Assembly: GCF_002250625.1 (NCBI RefSeq) | Contig: NZ_NMVQ01000023.1 | Location: forward strand, 248,001-312,000 | From: Enemella dayhoffiae | Lineage (GTDB): Bacteria; Actinomycetota; Actinomycetes; Propionibacteriales; Propionibacteriaceae | Reading direction: 5' to 3' | Length of the DNA: 64,000 nt | In this document: positions 8,909 to 17,137 of the stretch, one piece after another | Numbering within the stretch: the stretch's first letter is position 1 | How the letters are laid out: each line of letters starts with the position of its first letter | Notes under the pieces: model-generated | The model's database searches: none | What the model saw: only the letters and a program-made list of their open reading frames with translations | Told to the model about the DNA's origin: nothing | Program-made: the position numbers and the translations under genes

Positions 8909-9235
8909 TCAGCCGCGGAGCAGGATGATCAGCAGGGTGCAGGTGCCCAGCAGCAGCACGCTGCCGCCCAACAGCAGCACCGAGCGGGCGGCGGGCTGCA
9001 GCGACTCCTCCCGGATCCCGCGGACCCGGCGCCGGTAGCGCCGCCGCCCGGTCATCGAGGTGACCAACGCGACCACCCCGACGATGCCGAGCACCGGCAG
9101 CACGACGGGTCCGAAATGCCCGACGAAGCGCAGGTGCAACAGCCCGACCAGCACCAGCGCCATCCCGGTTCGGCTCCACGCGAAGTTGGTCCGTTCGGGC
9201 TGCAGCCCGGGATCCTGGTGCAGCTGGACGGTCAC
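8909..9235 (-). CDS. DUF202 small membrane protein (second of pair)
   Basis: A 108-residue protein with the DUF202 hallmark LQPERTNFAWSRTGMALVLVG near the N-terminus and about three membrane helices (residues ~22-40, 42-60, 82-105). A basic loop (GRRRYRRRVRGIREE) joins helices 2 and 3. The GTG start follows the stop of the upstream DUF202 gene after only three bases, so the two are one operon and may form a heteromer. Biochemical function of DUF202 (YidH-type) proteins is not known. Confidence 0.8.
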   Translation of the reverse strand: MTVQLHQDPGLQPERTNFAWSRTGMALVLVGLLHLRFVGHFGPVVLPVLGIVGVVALVTSMTGRRRYRRRVRGIREESLQPAARSVLLLGGSVLLLGTCTLLIILLRG

Positions 9236-9238
9236 GGT

Positions 9239-9637
9239 TCAGCGCCCGCCGGCGATCAGGAACAGCAGCACCGCCGCGGCCAGGGCAACCCCCACGCCGA
9301 GCACCGGGACCAGGGTCGGCACCGGCAGTGGCCGCGACTCCCGCATCGCCCGCTCCACCCGCACCCAGCGGATGATCGCCGCCCCGGCCATCACCAGCCC
9401 GACCACCACCAGCATCAGCGAGGCCGCGCGGCGCAGGCCCGGATGGAACAGGTTTGCGGCGAACGCCTCCAGTGCGACACCGCCGCCGAGCAGGGCCAGT
9501 GAGGTGCGGATCCAGGCAAGAAAGGTGCGCTCGTTGGCCAGGGTGAACCGGGCATCCGGCTCCTTGCCGCCGGGCAGCAGTCGACGCGCCAGCGCGGAGC
9601 GTTCGTCTGGGGTCGGCACCGGGCCAGTCTGCCGCAT
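9239..9637 (-). CDS. DUF202 / YidH-like membrane protein (first of pair)
   Basis: A 132-residue protein with DARFTLANERTFLAWIRTSLAL, the classic YidH/DUF202 motif, and three predicted membrane helices (about 43-62, 72-92, 108-128). It sits directly upstream of a second, diverged DUF202 gene. The ATG at 9637 is taken as start; an in-frame GTG six codons later (PTPDERSALARR...) is a realistic alternative. tRNA-Gly lies divergently only ~40 bases upstream. Role unknown. Confidence 0.8.
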   Translation of the reverse strand: MRQTGPVPTPDERSALARRLLPGGKEPDARFTLANERTFLAWIRTSLALLGGGVALEAFAANLFHPGLRRAASLMLVVVGLVMAGAAIIRWVRVERAMRESRPLPVPTLVPVLGVGVALAAAVLLFLIAGGR

Positions 9638-9677
9638 CTTCGGGAGGGCGTCGCGTGGGCTATGCTGTACGCCGCAC

Positions 9678-9748
9678 GCGGATGTAGCTCAATGGTAGAG
9701 CCCCAGTCTTCCAAACTGGCTACGCGGGTTCGATTCCCGTCATCCGCT
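9678..9748 (+). tRNA. tRNA-Gly(TCC)
   Basis: Full cloverleaf of 71 nt. Acceptor GCGGATG pairs with CATCCGC, the anticodon arm CCAGT-CTTCCAA-ACTGG carries TCC, and the T-loop is GGTTCGATTCC. CCA is not encoded. A strong hairpin follows immediately. Confidence 0.97.
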
Positions 9749-9752
9749 CGGT

Positions 9753-9783
9753 GAGGCAGGGCGCGGTTTCCGTGCCCTGCCTC
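9753..9783 (+). terminator. Hairpin terminator after tRNA-Gly
   Basis: GAGGCAGGGC (9753-9762) pairs perfectly with GCCCTGCCTC (9774-9783), giving a 10-bp stem with an 11-nt loop, starting five bases past the tRNA. The following TTACTCT is only weakly T-rich. Confidence 0.65.
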
Positions 9784-9947
9784 TTACTCTCCGCCCCCTC
9801 CGCTCACGCTCATCGGTCAATTGTCCTGCGTCCCCAATTGGGTGCGCGTGAAACAGGGCGATAAGCGTGAGCAGGGCCAGCGGATTGGATGTGACCGGTT
9901 CAGCGACTAGCCTTCCAGCGAGTCGGTGTGGCGGGGGAAGTGGAGAA

Positions 9948-10703
9948 ATGCCTCAGTTTCTGAAGAACCGTGTGGTCCAGGTCGTCCTGGGGTTGTTGGT
10001 CGTCGCTCTGGTCGTGGTGGGGTCGATCTTCGCCTTCGGTCCGAAGTCGACCACCGCCGAGCCCGCGGCCGACCAGACCTTCGCCGCGCCGTCGGAAACC
10101 GCGACCGAGACGCCCACGCCCAGCGAGTCGCCCACGCCGACACCCGCCCCCGCACCGAGCAGCGCCGCAGCGCCGCCTCCGGCCAGCCGAACCCCGGCCG
10201 GAAACCAGTCGTGCACCAACACCGACGAGCAGATCGACGACCCGAAGAAGCTGACCGTCGAGCGGATCGGGGTGAACTCCCCGATGATGACCGTGGGCAA
10301 GGACTCCGACGGCAACCCCGGCGCCCCGCCGAAGAACCAGGCGAACACCACCGCCTGGTACAACGGCAGCCCCGAGGTCGGCTCGGACAAGGGCAACGTC
10401 ATCCTGACCATTCACACCTACCACGCCGGTGGCGCCCTCGGTAACCAGCTCTACAGCGACAAGGGCCTCAAGGACGGCGACATCATCAAGATCTCCGATG
10501 GCGCCGGCAAGCAGGTCTGCTACCGCTACACCCGCAACACCAAGGTGTGGGTGAAGACCTACGATCCCGCCTCGGGCGTCTTCTTCAACCCCACCGGCCC
10601 GGCCCAGCTCGCCATCATGATCTGCTGGGACTACGACAAGTCCCGTGACGACTGGGATTCCCGGATCATCTTCTATGCCCCACGCATCCCCAAGGGCGCC
10701 TGA
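9948..10703 (+). CDS. Class E/F-type sortase-domain protein, membrane anchored
   Basis: A 251-residue protein. After a short basic start (MPQFLKNR) comes one membrane helix (VVQVVLGLLVVALVVVGSIF), then a Pro/Thr/Ser-rich linker (~35-85), then a sortase beta-barrel. The likely catalytic His lies in ILTIHTYHAGGALGN, Cys in LAIMICWDYD and Arg in DSRIIFYAP. Sortases cleave a C-terminal sorting motif and attach proteins to the cell wall. The ATG at 9948 is preferred over an upstream in-frame ATG at 9867 because GGGGGAAGTGGAG sits just before it and the membrane segment then begins at residue 9. A decayed LAATG-bearing protein lies 7 kb away at 17138-18295. Confidence 0.85.
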   Translation: MPQFLKNRVVQVVLGLLVVALVVVGSIFAFGPKSTTAEPAADQTFAAPSETATETPTPSESPTPTPAPAPSSAAAPPPASRTPAGNQSCTNTDEQIDDPKKLTVERIGVNSPMMTVGKDSDGNPGAPPKNQANTTAWYNGSPEVGSDKGNVILTIHTYHAGGALGNQLYSDKGLKDGDIIKISDGAGKQVCYRYTRNTKVWVKTYDPASGVFFNPTGPAQLAIMICWDYDKSRDDWDSRIIFYAPRIPKGA

Positions 10704-10710
10704 GCCGGTC

Positions 10711-10727
10711 ACCGGTTCGAATCCGGT
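10711..10727 (+). other. Isolated tRNA T-arm-like sequence
   Basis: ACCGG-TTCGAAT-CCGGT is a perfect 5-bp T-stem with a consensus T-loop, just after the sortase stop and 57 bases before tRNA-Pro. No matching acceptor, D or anticodon arm lies upstream. It could be a tRNA remnant or chance. Confidence 0.3.
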
Positions 10728-10783
10728 TGCCGAGTTCGGCGGTCGGGCGGCTACACTTGCCGCGTTCGCCGCAAGGCGTACGC

Positions 10784-10856
10784 CGGGGCGTAGCGTAGTG
10801 GCTAGCGCGCCTGCTTTGGGAGCAGGAGATCGCAGGTTCGAGTCCTGTCGCCCCGA
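10784..10856 (+). tRNA. tRNA-Pro(TGG)
   Basis: Acceptor CGGGGCG pairs with CGCCCCG, the anticodon stem CCTGC/GCAGG encloses TTTGGGA with anticodon TGG, and the T-arm is GCAGGTTCGAGTCCTGT. CCA is not encoded. Confidence 0.96.
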
Positions 10857-10909
10857 CCGCAGTGGCCGTTGGAAGAAGACCGTCGGTGCACCGGTACGCC
10901 GCAGCGAGT

Positions 10910-10940
10910 TTGAACAGGCTGCGCCGGTGGGGGCTAGGAT
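10910..10940 (+). promoter_or_regulatory. Probable tig promoter
   Basis: TTGAAC (10910-10915) and TAGGAT (10935-10940) are separated by 19 bases, giving a transcript with a ~70-nt leader before tig. The leader contains the small hairpin CCCGCA-TG-TGCGGG. Spacing is slightly long, so confidence is moderate. Confidence 0.45.
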
Positions 10941-11017
10941 TGCCCAGGTGTGCCCGCGGGCACCGCGAGCAACCTCCCGCATGTGCGGGCCTAACGAGAA
11001 CTCACCAGGAGTAGACC

Positions 11018-12442
11018 TTGCCAAGCACCGTTGAGCAGCTGAGCCCGTCCCGGGTCAAGATCACCGTTGAGGTGCCCTTCGCCGAGCTGAAGCCCGCACT
11101 CGACCAGGCGTACCGGGACATCGCCGGCCAGGTGAACATCCCGGGCTTCCGGGCCGGCAAGGTGCCGCCGATGGTGATCGACCAGCGGTTCGGCCGCGGC
11201 GTGGTGCTGCAGGAGGCGATCAACAAGGCGCTGCCCGAGCTCTATGGCAAGGCGGTCACCGAGAACAACCTGAACCCCCTGGGTGAGCCGGAGGTCGAGG
11301 TGACCAAGCTCGAGGACAACGAGCTGGTGGAGTTCACCGCCGAGCTCGACGTACGCCCCGAGTTCGACGTCCCGGACTTCGATTCGATCACCGTCGAGGT
11401 GGACAAGCCGGAGACCGACGAGGACGCGGTGGATCAGCAGTTGGAGATGCTGCGCGAGCGCTTCGCCACCACCATCGACGTCGACCGCGCCGCCGCCGAG
11501 GGCGACGTGGTCACCCTCGACCTTGCCGGCTCCAAGAATGGTGAGGAACTTCCGGAGGCGACCGCCGAGGGCATCACCTACAAGCTCGGCTCCGGTGGCA
11601 TGCTGGACGGACTGGACGAGGCCGTCACCGGTCTGTCGGCCGGGGACGAGACCAGCTTCACCTCCGAGCTGGTCGGTGGCCCGCTGCGCGGGGAGCAGGC
11701 CGACATCAAGGTCACCGTGCAGAAGGTGCAGCAGCAGGAGCTGCCCGAGATCGACGACGAGTTCGCCCAGCTGGTCTCGGAGTTCGACACCGTCGACGAG
11801 ATGAAGGCCGACCTGGCCGAGAACGTGACCCGGATGGGCCGTCTGGAGCAGGCCGGCGCCGCCCGCGACAAGGTGCTCGAGGCCGTCATCGCCAAGGTGG
11901 ACCTGGAGCTGCCGGAGAAGCTGGTCGAGGCGGAGGTGCAGGCCCGGCACGAGCAGATCAACGGCCAGCTGGCGCAGGCCGGGCTGACCCTGGATCAATA
12001 CCTCGAGGACGGCGACACCGACCAGACCGCCGAGGAGTTCTGGGCCGAGGTCGACACCCGCTCCCGGGACGCCCTCAAGGCCCAGCTGGTCCTGGACAAG
12101 GTGGCCGACGACCGTGAGGTCGGGGTCGATCAGAACGACCTGACCCAGCACATCATCCGCAAGGCCCAGCAGAGCGGGACCTCCCCCGAGCAGGAGGCCC
12201 AGCACATGATGGAGCACAATCACATGGCCGAGTGGATGACCGAGATCCGCCGCGGCAAGGCGCTGGCGCTGATGGTCGAGTCGGCCACAGTCACCGACAC
12301 CGACGGCAACGACCTCAACCTGAAGAACCTGCGCGGCGACGGCACCTACGCCGATCCCGAGGCCGAGGATGCCGAGTCCGCCGGCAGCGAGGACGAGGAC
12401 GAGTCCGCGGAGACCCCGAACGAGGCCGAGTCCAAGTCCTGA
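11018..12442 (+). CDS. tig: Trigger factor (ribosome-associated chaperone/PPIase)
   Basis: A 474-residue trigger factor that binds the ribosome exit tunnel and holds nascent chains. The N-terminal ribosome-binding domain begins PSTVEQLSPSRVKITVEVPF and carries the signature INIPGFRAGKVP-type loop (VNIPGFRAGKVPP, ~residue 40). The FKBP-like PPIase domain spans about 150-240, and the helical C-terminal domain follows. A ~40-residue acidic tail (AEDAESAGSEDEDESAET) ends the protein. Start is TTG at 11018, supported by AGGAG seven bases upstream and the family N-terminus. It is followed by a strong intrinsic terminator, so tig is not co-transcribed with clpP1P2 here. Confidence 0.96.
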   Translation: MPSTVEQLSPSRVKITVEVPFAELKPALDQAYRDIAGQVNIPGFRAGKVPPMVIDQRFGRGVVLQEAINKALPELYGKAVTENNLNPLGEPEVEVTKLEDNELVEFTAELDVRPEFDVPDFDSITVEVDKPETDEDAVDQQLEMLRERFATTIDVDRAAAEGDVVTLDLAGSKNGEELPEATAEGITYKLGSGGMLDGLDEAVTGLSAGDETSFTSELVGGPLRGEQADIKVTVQKVQQQELPEIDDEFAQLVSEFDTVDEMKADLAENVTRMGRLEQAGAARDKVLEAVIAKVDLELPEKLVEAEVQARHEQINGQLAQAGLTLDQYLEDGDTDQTAEEFWAEVDTRSRDALKAQLVLDKVADDREVGVDQNDLTQHIIRKAQQSGTSPEQEAQHMMEHNHMAEWMTEIRRGKALALMVESATVTDTDGNDLNLKNLRGDGTYADPEAEDAESAGSEDEDESAETPNEAESKS

Positions 12443-12459
12443 GTCCCGGCGTACGCCTC

Positions 12460-12502
12460 AGCGGCCCGCACCCTCCCGGGTGCGGGCCGCTGCGTCTGTT
12501 TT
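12460..12502 (+). terminator. Intrinsic terminator of tig
   Basis: A 14-bp perfect stem, AGCGGCCCGCACCC (12460-12473) with GGGTGCGGGCCGCT (12478-12491), a 4-nt loop, then GCGTCTGTTTT. The stem overlaps a GTACGCCTCAGCG motif and is nearly the same as the terminator after clpP2. Confidence 0.85.
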
Positions 12503-12573
12503 GACAGGGCAGACTGGGAATGCAGGGGGCGCCTCCCGTTCAACCCACCCATGGCGCGAGCCCTGACCGGGGA

Positions 12574-13575
12574 TCAGCCCAGCTCGCGTACCCCGTCCAT
12601 CACCTGCTCGGCGAAGCTGGTCAGGAAGCGGCTCTGGTCGTGGCCGGGGCCGTGCAGCACCAGGTGGTTGAACCCCAGCTCGGTATAGAAGCGAATCCCG
12701 TCGATCGCCTGCTCGGGGGTGGAGGCGACGATCCAGCGCCTGGCCACCTGCTCGATCGGCAGCGCGTCGGCGGCCTGCTCCATCTGGATCGGGTCGGTGA
12801 TGTCGTGCTTCTGCTCCTTGGACAGCGACAGCGGCGCCCAGAACCGGCAATTCTCCAACGCTCGTTCGGGATCCGGGTCATAGGACAGCTTGATCTCGAT
12901 CATCTTGTCGATGCTGTCGAAGTCGCGTTTGTTCAGCTCGGCCCCCTCGCGCACCGCCGGCAGCAGCTGATCGCGATAGAGCTCCTCGCCCTTGCCGGAG
13001 GTGCAGATGAACCCGTCGCCCTGACGTCCGGCGTATTTCGCCACGGTCGGCCCGCCGGCGGCGATGTAGACCGCGATCGGCTCGTCGGGCCGGTCATAGA
13101 CCATGGCGTCCACGGTCCGGTAGTAGTCGCCCTCGAAGGTGACCTGGTCCTCGGTCCAGAGCTGGCGCATCAGGCGTACGCTCTCGCGGAGCCGAGCGAA
13201 CCGCTCCTTGAAGTCGGGCCAGCCCTGCTGACCGACGGCGATCTCGTTCAACGCCTCGCCCGTGCCGACCCCGAGCATCACCCGCCCCGGATAGAGACAC
13301 CCCATGGTGGCGAACAGCTGCGCCAACACGGCCGGGTTGTAGCGGAAGGTGGGGGTGAGCACCGAGGTGCCGAGCAGCACCCGCTCGGTGCGCGCACCCA
13401 CGTGGCTCAACCAGGCAAGGGAATTCGGGGCGTGGCCGCCCTTGTGCCGCCACGGCTGGAAGTGATCCGAGATGGTCACCGAGTCGAAGCCGAGCTGCTC
13501 GGCCTGCACCGCGAAGTCCGCCAGTTCGCGCGGCGCGAACTGCTCGGCCGACGCCTTGTACCCGATCTTGATCAT
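12574..13575 (-). CDS. fgd: F420-dependent glucose-6-phosphate dehydrogenase
   Basis: A 333-residue luciferase-like barrel enzyme that oxidises glucose-6-phosphate to 6-phosphogluconolactone with coenzyme F420. The sequence follows mycobacterial Fgd1 closely from [14 protein letters not shown] onward. The residues matching Fgd1 Glu13, His40, Trp44 and Glu109 are present as Glu11, His38, Trp42 and Glu107 ([11 protein letters not shown]). The C-terminal APGHDQRRF-type motif appears as GPGHDQSRF. It supplies F420H2 for F420-dependent reductases, so the organism should make F420. It is transcribed toward the tig terminator and is not obviously in an operon. Confidence 0.95.
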   Translation of the reverse strand: MIKIGYKASAEQFAPRELADFAVQAEQLGFDSVTISDHFQPWRHKGGHAPNSLAWLSHVGARTERVLLGTSVLTPTFRYNPAVLAQLFATMGCLYPGRVMLGVGTGEALNEIAVGQQGWPDFKERFARLRESVRLMRQLWTEDQVTFEGDYYRTVDAMVYDRPDEPIAVYIAAGGPTVAKYAGRQGDGFICTSGKGEELYRDQLLPAVREGAELNKRDFDSIDKMIEIKLSYDPDPERALENCRFWAPLSLSKEQKHDITDPIQMEQAADALPIEQVARRWIVASTPEQAIDGIRFYTELGFNHLVLHGPGHDQSRFLTSFAEQVMDGVRELG

Positions 13576-13632
13576 CGCTTCCCCTCGTCGTCGCCTGTTC
13601 TCCCGCTCACCCTAGGCGTACGCCCCAGCGGT

Positions 13633-14571
13633 TCAGCGGGTGGTGGCCGGTTCCCGCACCGCCGGATCCGGTTCGGCCACCGCCGGGGTACGCCCCGAAC
13701 GCTCATGCCACGCCAGCGCCACCACCGTGGCCAGCACGACCACGAATCCGACCCACTGGGTGGGGGCGAGGCGGGCGTGCTGGATCAGCACGCCGACCGC
13801 GGCCGCGGTGAGCGGGAACGCAAGCTCGGCCAGGGTGGCCCGGGAGGCGGCGGTGCTGCGCAGCCCGAAATAATAGAGCACCAGCGCCAGCAACCCCGGG
13901 ACCAGCGCCAGCGACAGCAGCCGGGGCCAGGTGGCCAGCGGCAGAGTGAGCGGGGACCCGGTGCCCAGCGCCACCACCAGCAGGGTGAGCATGCCGAAGA
14001 GAAAGCGCAGGGCCGTGACGTGGAAGAACTTCAGTTCGCTGCTGACCATCCGGCCCAGCACCGTGCCGAGGGCCCACATCGCCGCCGACCCGACGCCGAG
14101 CAGAGCCGGCACCAGCGCCTTCACCCCGACCGCCAACGGGTTGGGGAAGGCGAGCAGCCACGCCCCGGCCAGGGCCGGCAGCACGAACAGCCAGAATCGC
14201 GGCCGCATCCGCTCCCCGAGCAGCAGCGCGGCCAGCGTGATCGCGATCAGCGGCTGCAGCTTCTGCAGCACCTGCGGGGTGACCGGGTCGCCGAACCGGA
14301 AGGCGAGGGTGAACAGCACGGTGGCCAGGGCTGAGGAACCGGCCCCGATCACCACGGTGGCGACCTTCGTCCGCGTCCCGGCGCGCCACCAGGCGCGCAG
14401 GGCGCCGATCAGCAGTGGGCTGGTCAGCAGCACCAGCAGCACGTGCTCACCGAGCACGATGGAGACCGAGGGGAACTCCTTCGACAGCGGCGCGCGGAGC
14501 AGCCCTGAGAAGCCCCACAGCGAGGCGGCGAGGGCGACCAGCCAGGTGCGGTCGCGGATGACGGAACTCAC
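13633..14571 (-). CDS. EamA/DMT-family exporter, divergent from LysR regulator
   Basis: A 312-residue protein with about ten membrane helices in two repeated halves (first helix WLVALAASLWGFSGLLRAP; second half FHVTALRFLFGMLTLLVVAL), the layout of drug/metabolite transporters. GTG at 14571 is chosen rather than the in-frame ATG at 14643, because the longer form would add a hydrophilic 24-residue leader and place its start inside the LysR-type operator (14627-14645). Its divergent LysR partner probably controls it. The substrate (often an amino acid or other metabolite) cannot be deduced. Confidence 0.8.
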   Translation of the reverse strand: MSSVIRDRTWLVALAASLWGFSGLLRAPLSKEFPSVSIVLGEHVLLVLLTSPLLIGALRAWWRAGTRTKVATVVIGAGSSALATVLFTLAFRFGDPVTPQVLQKLQPLIAITLAALLLGERMRPRFWLFVLPALAGAWLLAFPNPLAVGVKALVPALLGVGSAAMWALGTVLGRMVSSELKFFHVTALRFLFGMLTLLVVALGTGSPLTLPLATWPRLLSLALVPGLLALVLYYFGLRSTAASRATLAELAFPLTAAAVGVLIQHARLAPTQWVGFVVVLATVVALAWHERSGRTPAVAEPDPAVREPATTR

Positions 14572-14626
14572 CGTGCGAGTCTGCTGCGCTCCAGCCCTCG
14601 CGACAAGCGCAAGTTTGTCAGTCGAG

Positions 14627-14645
14627 CCATGCGTACCACGCATGG
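14627..14645. promoter_or_regulatory. LysR-type operator (T-N11-A dyad) between exporter and regulator
   Basis: CCATGCGT-ACC-ACGCATGG is a perfect 8-bp interrupted dyad containing the LysR-box form T-N11-A (T14629 to A14641). It lies in the gap between the divergent EamA exporter and LysR gene, about 20 bases before the LysR start. Confidence 0.65.
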
Positions 14646-14665
14646 AGTGTCCTAGGCTGGGGGCC

Positions 14666-15568
14666 GTGGACCTGGTGCAGCTGCGGACCTTCGCCGAGGT
14701 GGCCCGCCTCGGCTCGATCTCGGCGACGGCGGCCTCGCTCGGCTATTCCCAGTCGGCGGTCTCCCGACAGTTGCAGGCGCTCGAGACCGACCTGTCCGCG
14801 GCGTTGCTGCACCGCGGCGCCCGCGGGGTACGCCTCAGCGCCGCCGGTGCGGCGCTGCTGCCGCACGCCCAGGACATGCTGCGCAGCGCCGAACTGGCCC
14901 GCGCCGAGGTCGCCGAGGCCGAGCCCGAGGGCGTACGCCTGCGGATCGGCTGCATCCCCTCGGCCACCCCGGCCCTGCTCGCACCGGCCCTGGCCGGGGT
15001 GGAGACCAGCGCGAGCGATCTGACCGTCACCGTCCGGCAGGCGCCGGGCCGGGTGCTGATCGCCGCGGTGGCCGCCCGTGAGCTGGACGCCGCGGTGGTG
15101 ATGGGCTCGGGGGCCGACCGCCCCGGCCTGCTCCGCGAGCCGCTGGCCACCGACGAGCTGCGGGTGGTGCTGCCCGCCGGACACCCGCTGGCCGGGCGTA
15201 CCCGGATCGAACTGGCCCAACTGGCCGAGGCCACCTGGATCGAGGGGGAGGGGCGTTCCGAACGGATCCTGGTCGAGGCGGCGGCCCAGTCCGGTTTCGT
15301 GCCCACCCGGGTACGCCGAGCCCCCGACCACGCGGCCAAGCTCGGCTACGTGGCCGCCGGGCTGGGCGTGGCGCTGGTGCCCGGGCTGCTGTGTGCCGCG
15401 CTGCCGCCCGGCCTGGTCGCGGTCCAGCTGGCCGCCGCCCCGGGCCGAGAGCTGGCCTGGCTGACCCGGCGTGACCACCCGGGCGGTCCCCAGCTGGAGC
15501 TGCTGCGGCGCGTGCTGGGCGAGGTGGCGGACCGATTGCAGCCGGCGCCGGACGCCCGGCAGGCCTGA
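14666..15568 (+). CDS. LysR-family transcriptional regulator
   Basis: A 300-residue regulator. The N-terminal winged helix (MDLVQLRTFAEVARLGSISA, SLGYSQSAVSRQLQALE) is followed by a periplasmic-binding-type effector domain from about residue 90. The start is GTG at 14666: TAGGCT at 14653-14658 lies 7 bases upstream, so the mRNA is probably leaderless. It is divergent from an EamA exporter with a T-N11-A operator between them, the usual arrangement of a LysR protein controlling the neighbouring transporter. Ligand unknown. Confidence 0.88.
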   Translation: MDLVQLRTFAEVARLGSISATAASLGYSQSAVSRQLQALETDLSAALLHRGARGVRLSAAGAALLPHAQDMLRSAELARAEVAEAEPEGVRLRIGCIPSATPALLAPALAGVETSASDLTVTVRQAPGRVLIAAVAARELDAAVVMGSGADRPGLLREPLATDELRVVLPAGHPLAGRTRIELAQLAEATWIEGEGRSERILVEAAAQSGFVPTRVRRAPDHAAKLGYVAAGLGVALVPGLLCAALPPGLVAVQLAAAPGRELAWLTRRDHPGGPQLELLRRVLGEVADRLQPAPDARQA

Positions 15569-15576
15569 CCCCACCC

Positions 15577-15638
15577 GGTGCGCCCACAGCGAACATGCGC
15601 CGGGATCGCTCAGGTTTGCCGGTGCCGACGGGTAGCGT
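15577..15638 (+). promoter_or_regulatory. clpP1P2 promoter with ClgR-type operator
   Basis: CGC-CCACA-GCGAAC (15581-15594) fits the core of the actinobacterial ClgR operator (CGCYNANRGCGWWS). TAGCGT (15633-15638) is the -10 box, 7 bases before the GTG of clpP1. The 60-base region is closely matched by the one upstream of clpX (18286-18348), with the same order and spacing. Confidence 0.7.
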
Positions 15639-15645
15639 CGGGCTC

Positions 15646-16278
15646 GTGAACAACATCCCAGTGAATCCGTCGACCATTCGGGCGGCCGCCAGTGGCGGGG
15701 GTCCGAGCATGACCGACAACGTCTATCAGTCCCTGCTGGCCAACCGGATCATCTTCCTGGGCTCCGAGGTCCGCGACGACAACGCCAACGCGATCTGCGC
15801 GCAGATGCTGCTGCTGAACGCCGAGGACCCCGAGAAGGACATCTACCTCTACATCAACTCCCCGGGCGGCTCGGTCGACTCCGGCATGGCGATCTTCGAC
15901 ACCATGCAGTGGATCTCCAACGACGTCGCCACCGTGGCCATGGGCCTGGCCGCCTCGATGGGCCAGTTCCTGCTGTCTGCCGGCACCCCCGGCAAGCGGT
16001 ACGCCCTGCCGCACAGCCGGATCATGATGCACCAGCCCTCCGGTGGTCTCGGCGGCACCGCCTCCGACATCCGGATCCAGGCCGAGCAGTCGCTGCACAT
16101 CAAGAAGGTGATGGCCGAGCTGATCGCCCAGCACACCGGGCAGTCGGTGGAGCAGATCAACGCCGACTCCGATCGCGACCGCTGGTTCACCGCCTCGCAG
16201 GCGCTGGAATACGGCTTCATCGACCACGTCTATGAGAAGGCGTCCCAGATCAGCGGCGACGACGCCCCCAACCAGTGA
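15646..16278 (+). CDS. clpP1: ATP-dependent Clp protease proteolytic subunit ClpP1
   Basis: A 210-residue serine protease subunit. The catalytic Ser is in MGLAASMGQFLLSAG, His in SRIMMHQPSGG and Asp in the DSDRDRWF stretch. LYINSPGGSVDSGMAI is the substrate-binding strand. ClpP1 pairs with ClpP2 into a tetradecamer that degrades proteins unfolded by ClpX or ClpC. Start at GTG 15646 is preferred over the ATG at 15595: that ATG directly abuts the ClgR operator and precedes the -10 box, so it would not be transcribed. clpP2 follows after 17 bases with its own strong ribosome-binding site. Confidence 0.95.
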   Translation: MNNIPVNPSTIRAAASGGGPSMTDNVYQSLLANRIIFLGSEVRDDNANAICAQMLLLNAEDPEKDIYLYINSPGGSVDSGMAIFDTMQWISNDVATVAMGLAASMGQFLLSAGTPGKRYALPHSRIMMHQPSGGLGGTASDIRIQAEQSLHIKKVMAELIAQHTGQSVEQINADSDRDRWFTASQALEYGFIDHVYEKASQISGDDAPNQ

Positions 16279-16295
16279 CACCGAGGGAGGAACCC

Positions 16296-16997
16296 ATGAA
16301 CTACGAGAACCTCGCCCGGTTCAACTCCGAGCAGGCACAGAAGGTGCAGGCCCGCGGCGGTGTACGCCCCAGCGGCATGGCTCCGGCACAGCCGGGCGCC
16401 AACCACTACATCCCGCAGTGGGAGGAGCGCACCTCCTACGGCTTCCGACGGGTCGACCCGTTCGCCAAGCTGTTCGAGGACCGGATCATCTTCCTGGGCG
16501 ACCCGGTCAGCGACGATCTGGCCAACGCGATCATGGCCGAGCTGCTCTGCCTGCAGTCGATGGACCCGGATCGTCCGATCAGCATGTACATCAACTCTCC
16601 CGGTGGCTCGTTCACCGCGATGACGGCGATCTACGACACGATGCGCTACATCAAGCCCGACATCCAGACGATCTGCCTGGGCATGGCGGCGTCGGCGGCC
16701 GCGGTGCTGCTGGCGGCCGGCACCAAGGGCAAGCGGCTGGCGCTGCCCAACTCCACGATCCTGATCCACCAGCCGTCGATGGGGCAGGGCACCTATGGCC
16801 AGTCCTCCGACCTGGAGATCCAGGCCAACGAGATCCTGCGCATCCGCTCGCTGATGGAGCAGATGCTGGCCGACGCCACCGGTCAGCCGGTGGAGCAGAT
16901 CAGCTCCGACGTCGACCGGGACAAGTACCTCACCGCCGAGCAGGCGAAGGAATACGGGATCATCGACGACGTGCTGCTCTCGCTCAAGGACGCCTGA
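16296..16997 (+). CDS. clpP2: ATP-dependent Clp protease proteolytic subunit ClpP2
   Basis: A 233-residue ClpP paralogue co-transcribed with clpP1. Ser lies in LGMAASAAAVLLAAG, His in STILIHQPSMGQ and Asp in DVDRDKY. The longer N-terminus (NYENLARFNSEQAQKVQARG) is typical of actinobacterial ClpP2. The start at ATG 16296 has GGGAGGAACCC just upstream; an earlier in-frame ATG at 16275 overlaps the clpP1 stop and lacks such a site. Known relatives form a mixed ClpP1P2 barrel that is often essential. A strong hairpin terminates the operon at 17015-17045. Confidence 0.95.
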   Translation: MNYENLARFNSEQAQKVQARGGVRPSGMAPAQPGANHYIPQWEERTSYGFRRVDPFAKLFEDRIIFLGDPVSDDLANAIMAELLCLQSMDPDRPISMYINSPGGSFTAMTAIYDTMRYIKPDIQTICLGMAASAAAVLLAAGTKGKRLALPNSTILIHQPSMGQGTYGQSSDLEIQANEILRIRSLMEQMLADATGQPVEQISSDVDRDKYLTAEQAKEYGIIDDVLLSLKDA

Positions 16998-17014
16998 GCA
17001 GGCGTACGCCGCAG

Positions 17015-17045
17015 CGGCCCCGCACCCGACCAGGGTGCGGGGCCG
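17015..17045 (+). terminator. Hairpin terminator after clpP2
   Basis: CGGCCCCGCACCC (17015-17027) pairs perfectly with GGGTGCGGGGCCG (17033-17045): a 13-bp stem with a 5-nt loop and no T-tract. It is preceded by GTACGCCGCAGCG and resembles the tig terminator. Confidence 0.7.
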
Positions 17046-17137
17046 TGCCGTGTGCGGCGCCGTCCACCCGGCGGATCCTTTCGCACCCCAACCCCTCCCC
17101 GTCGGCCCACGCGCGGCCCAGCGTCACAGTATGAGAC

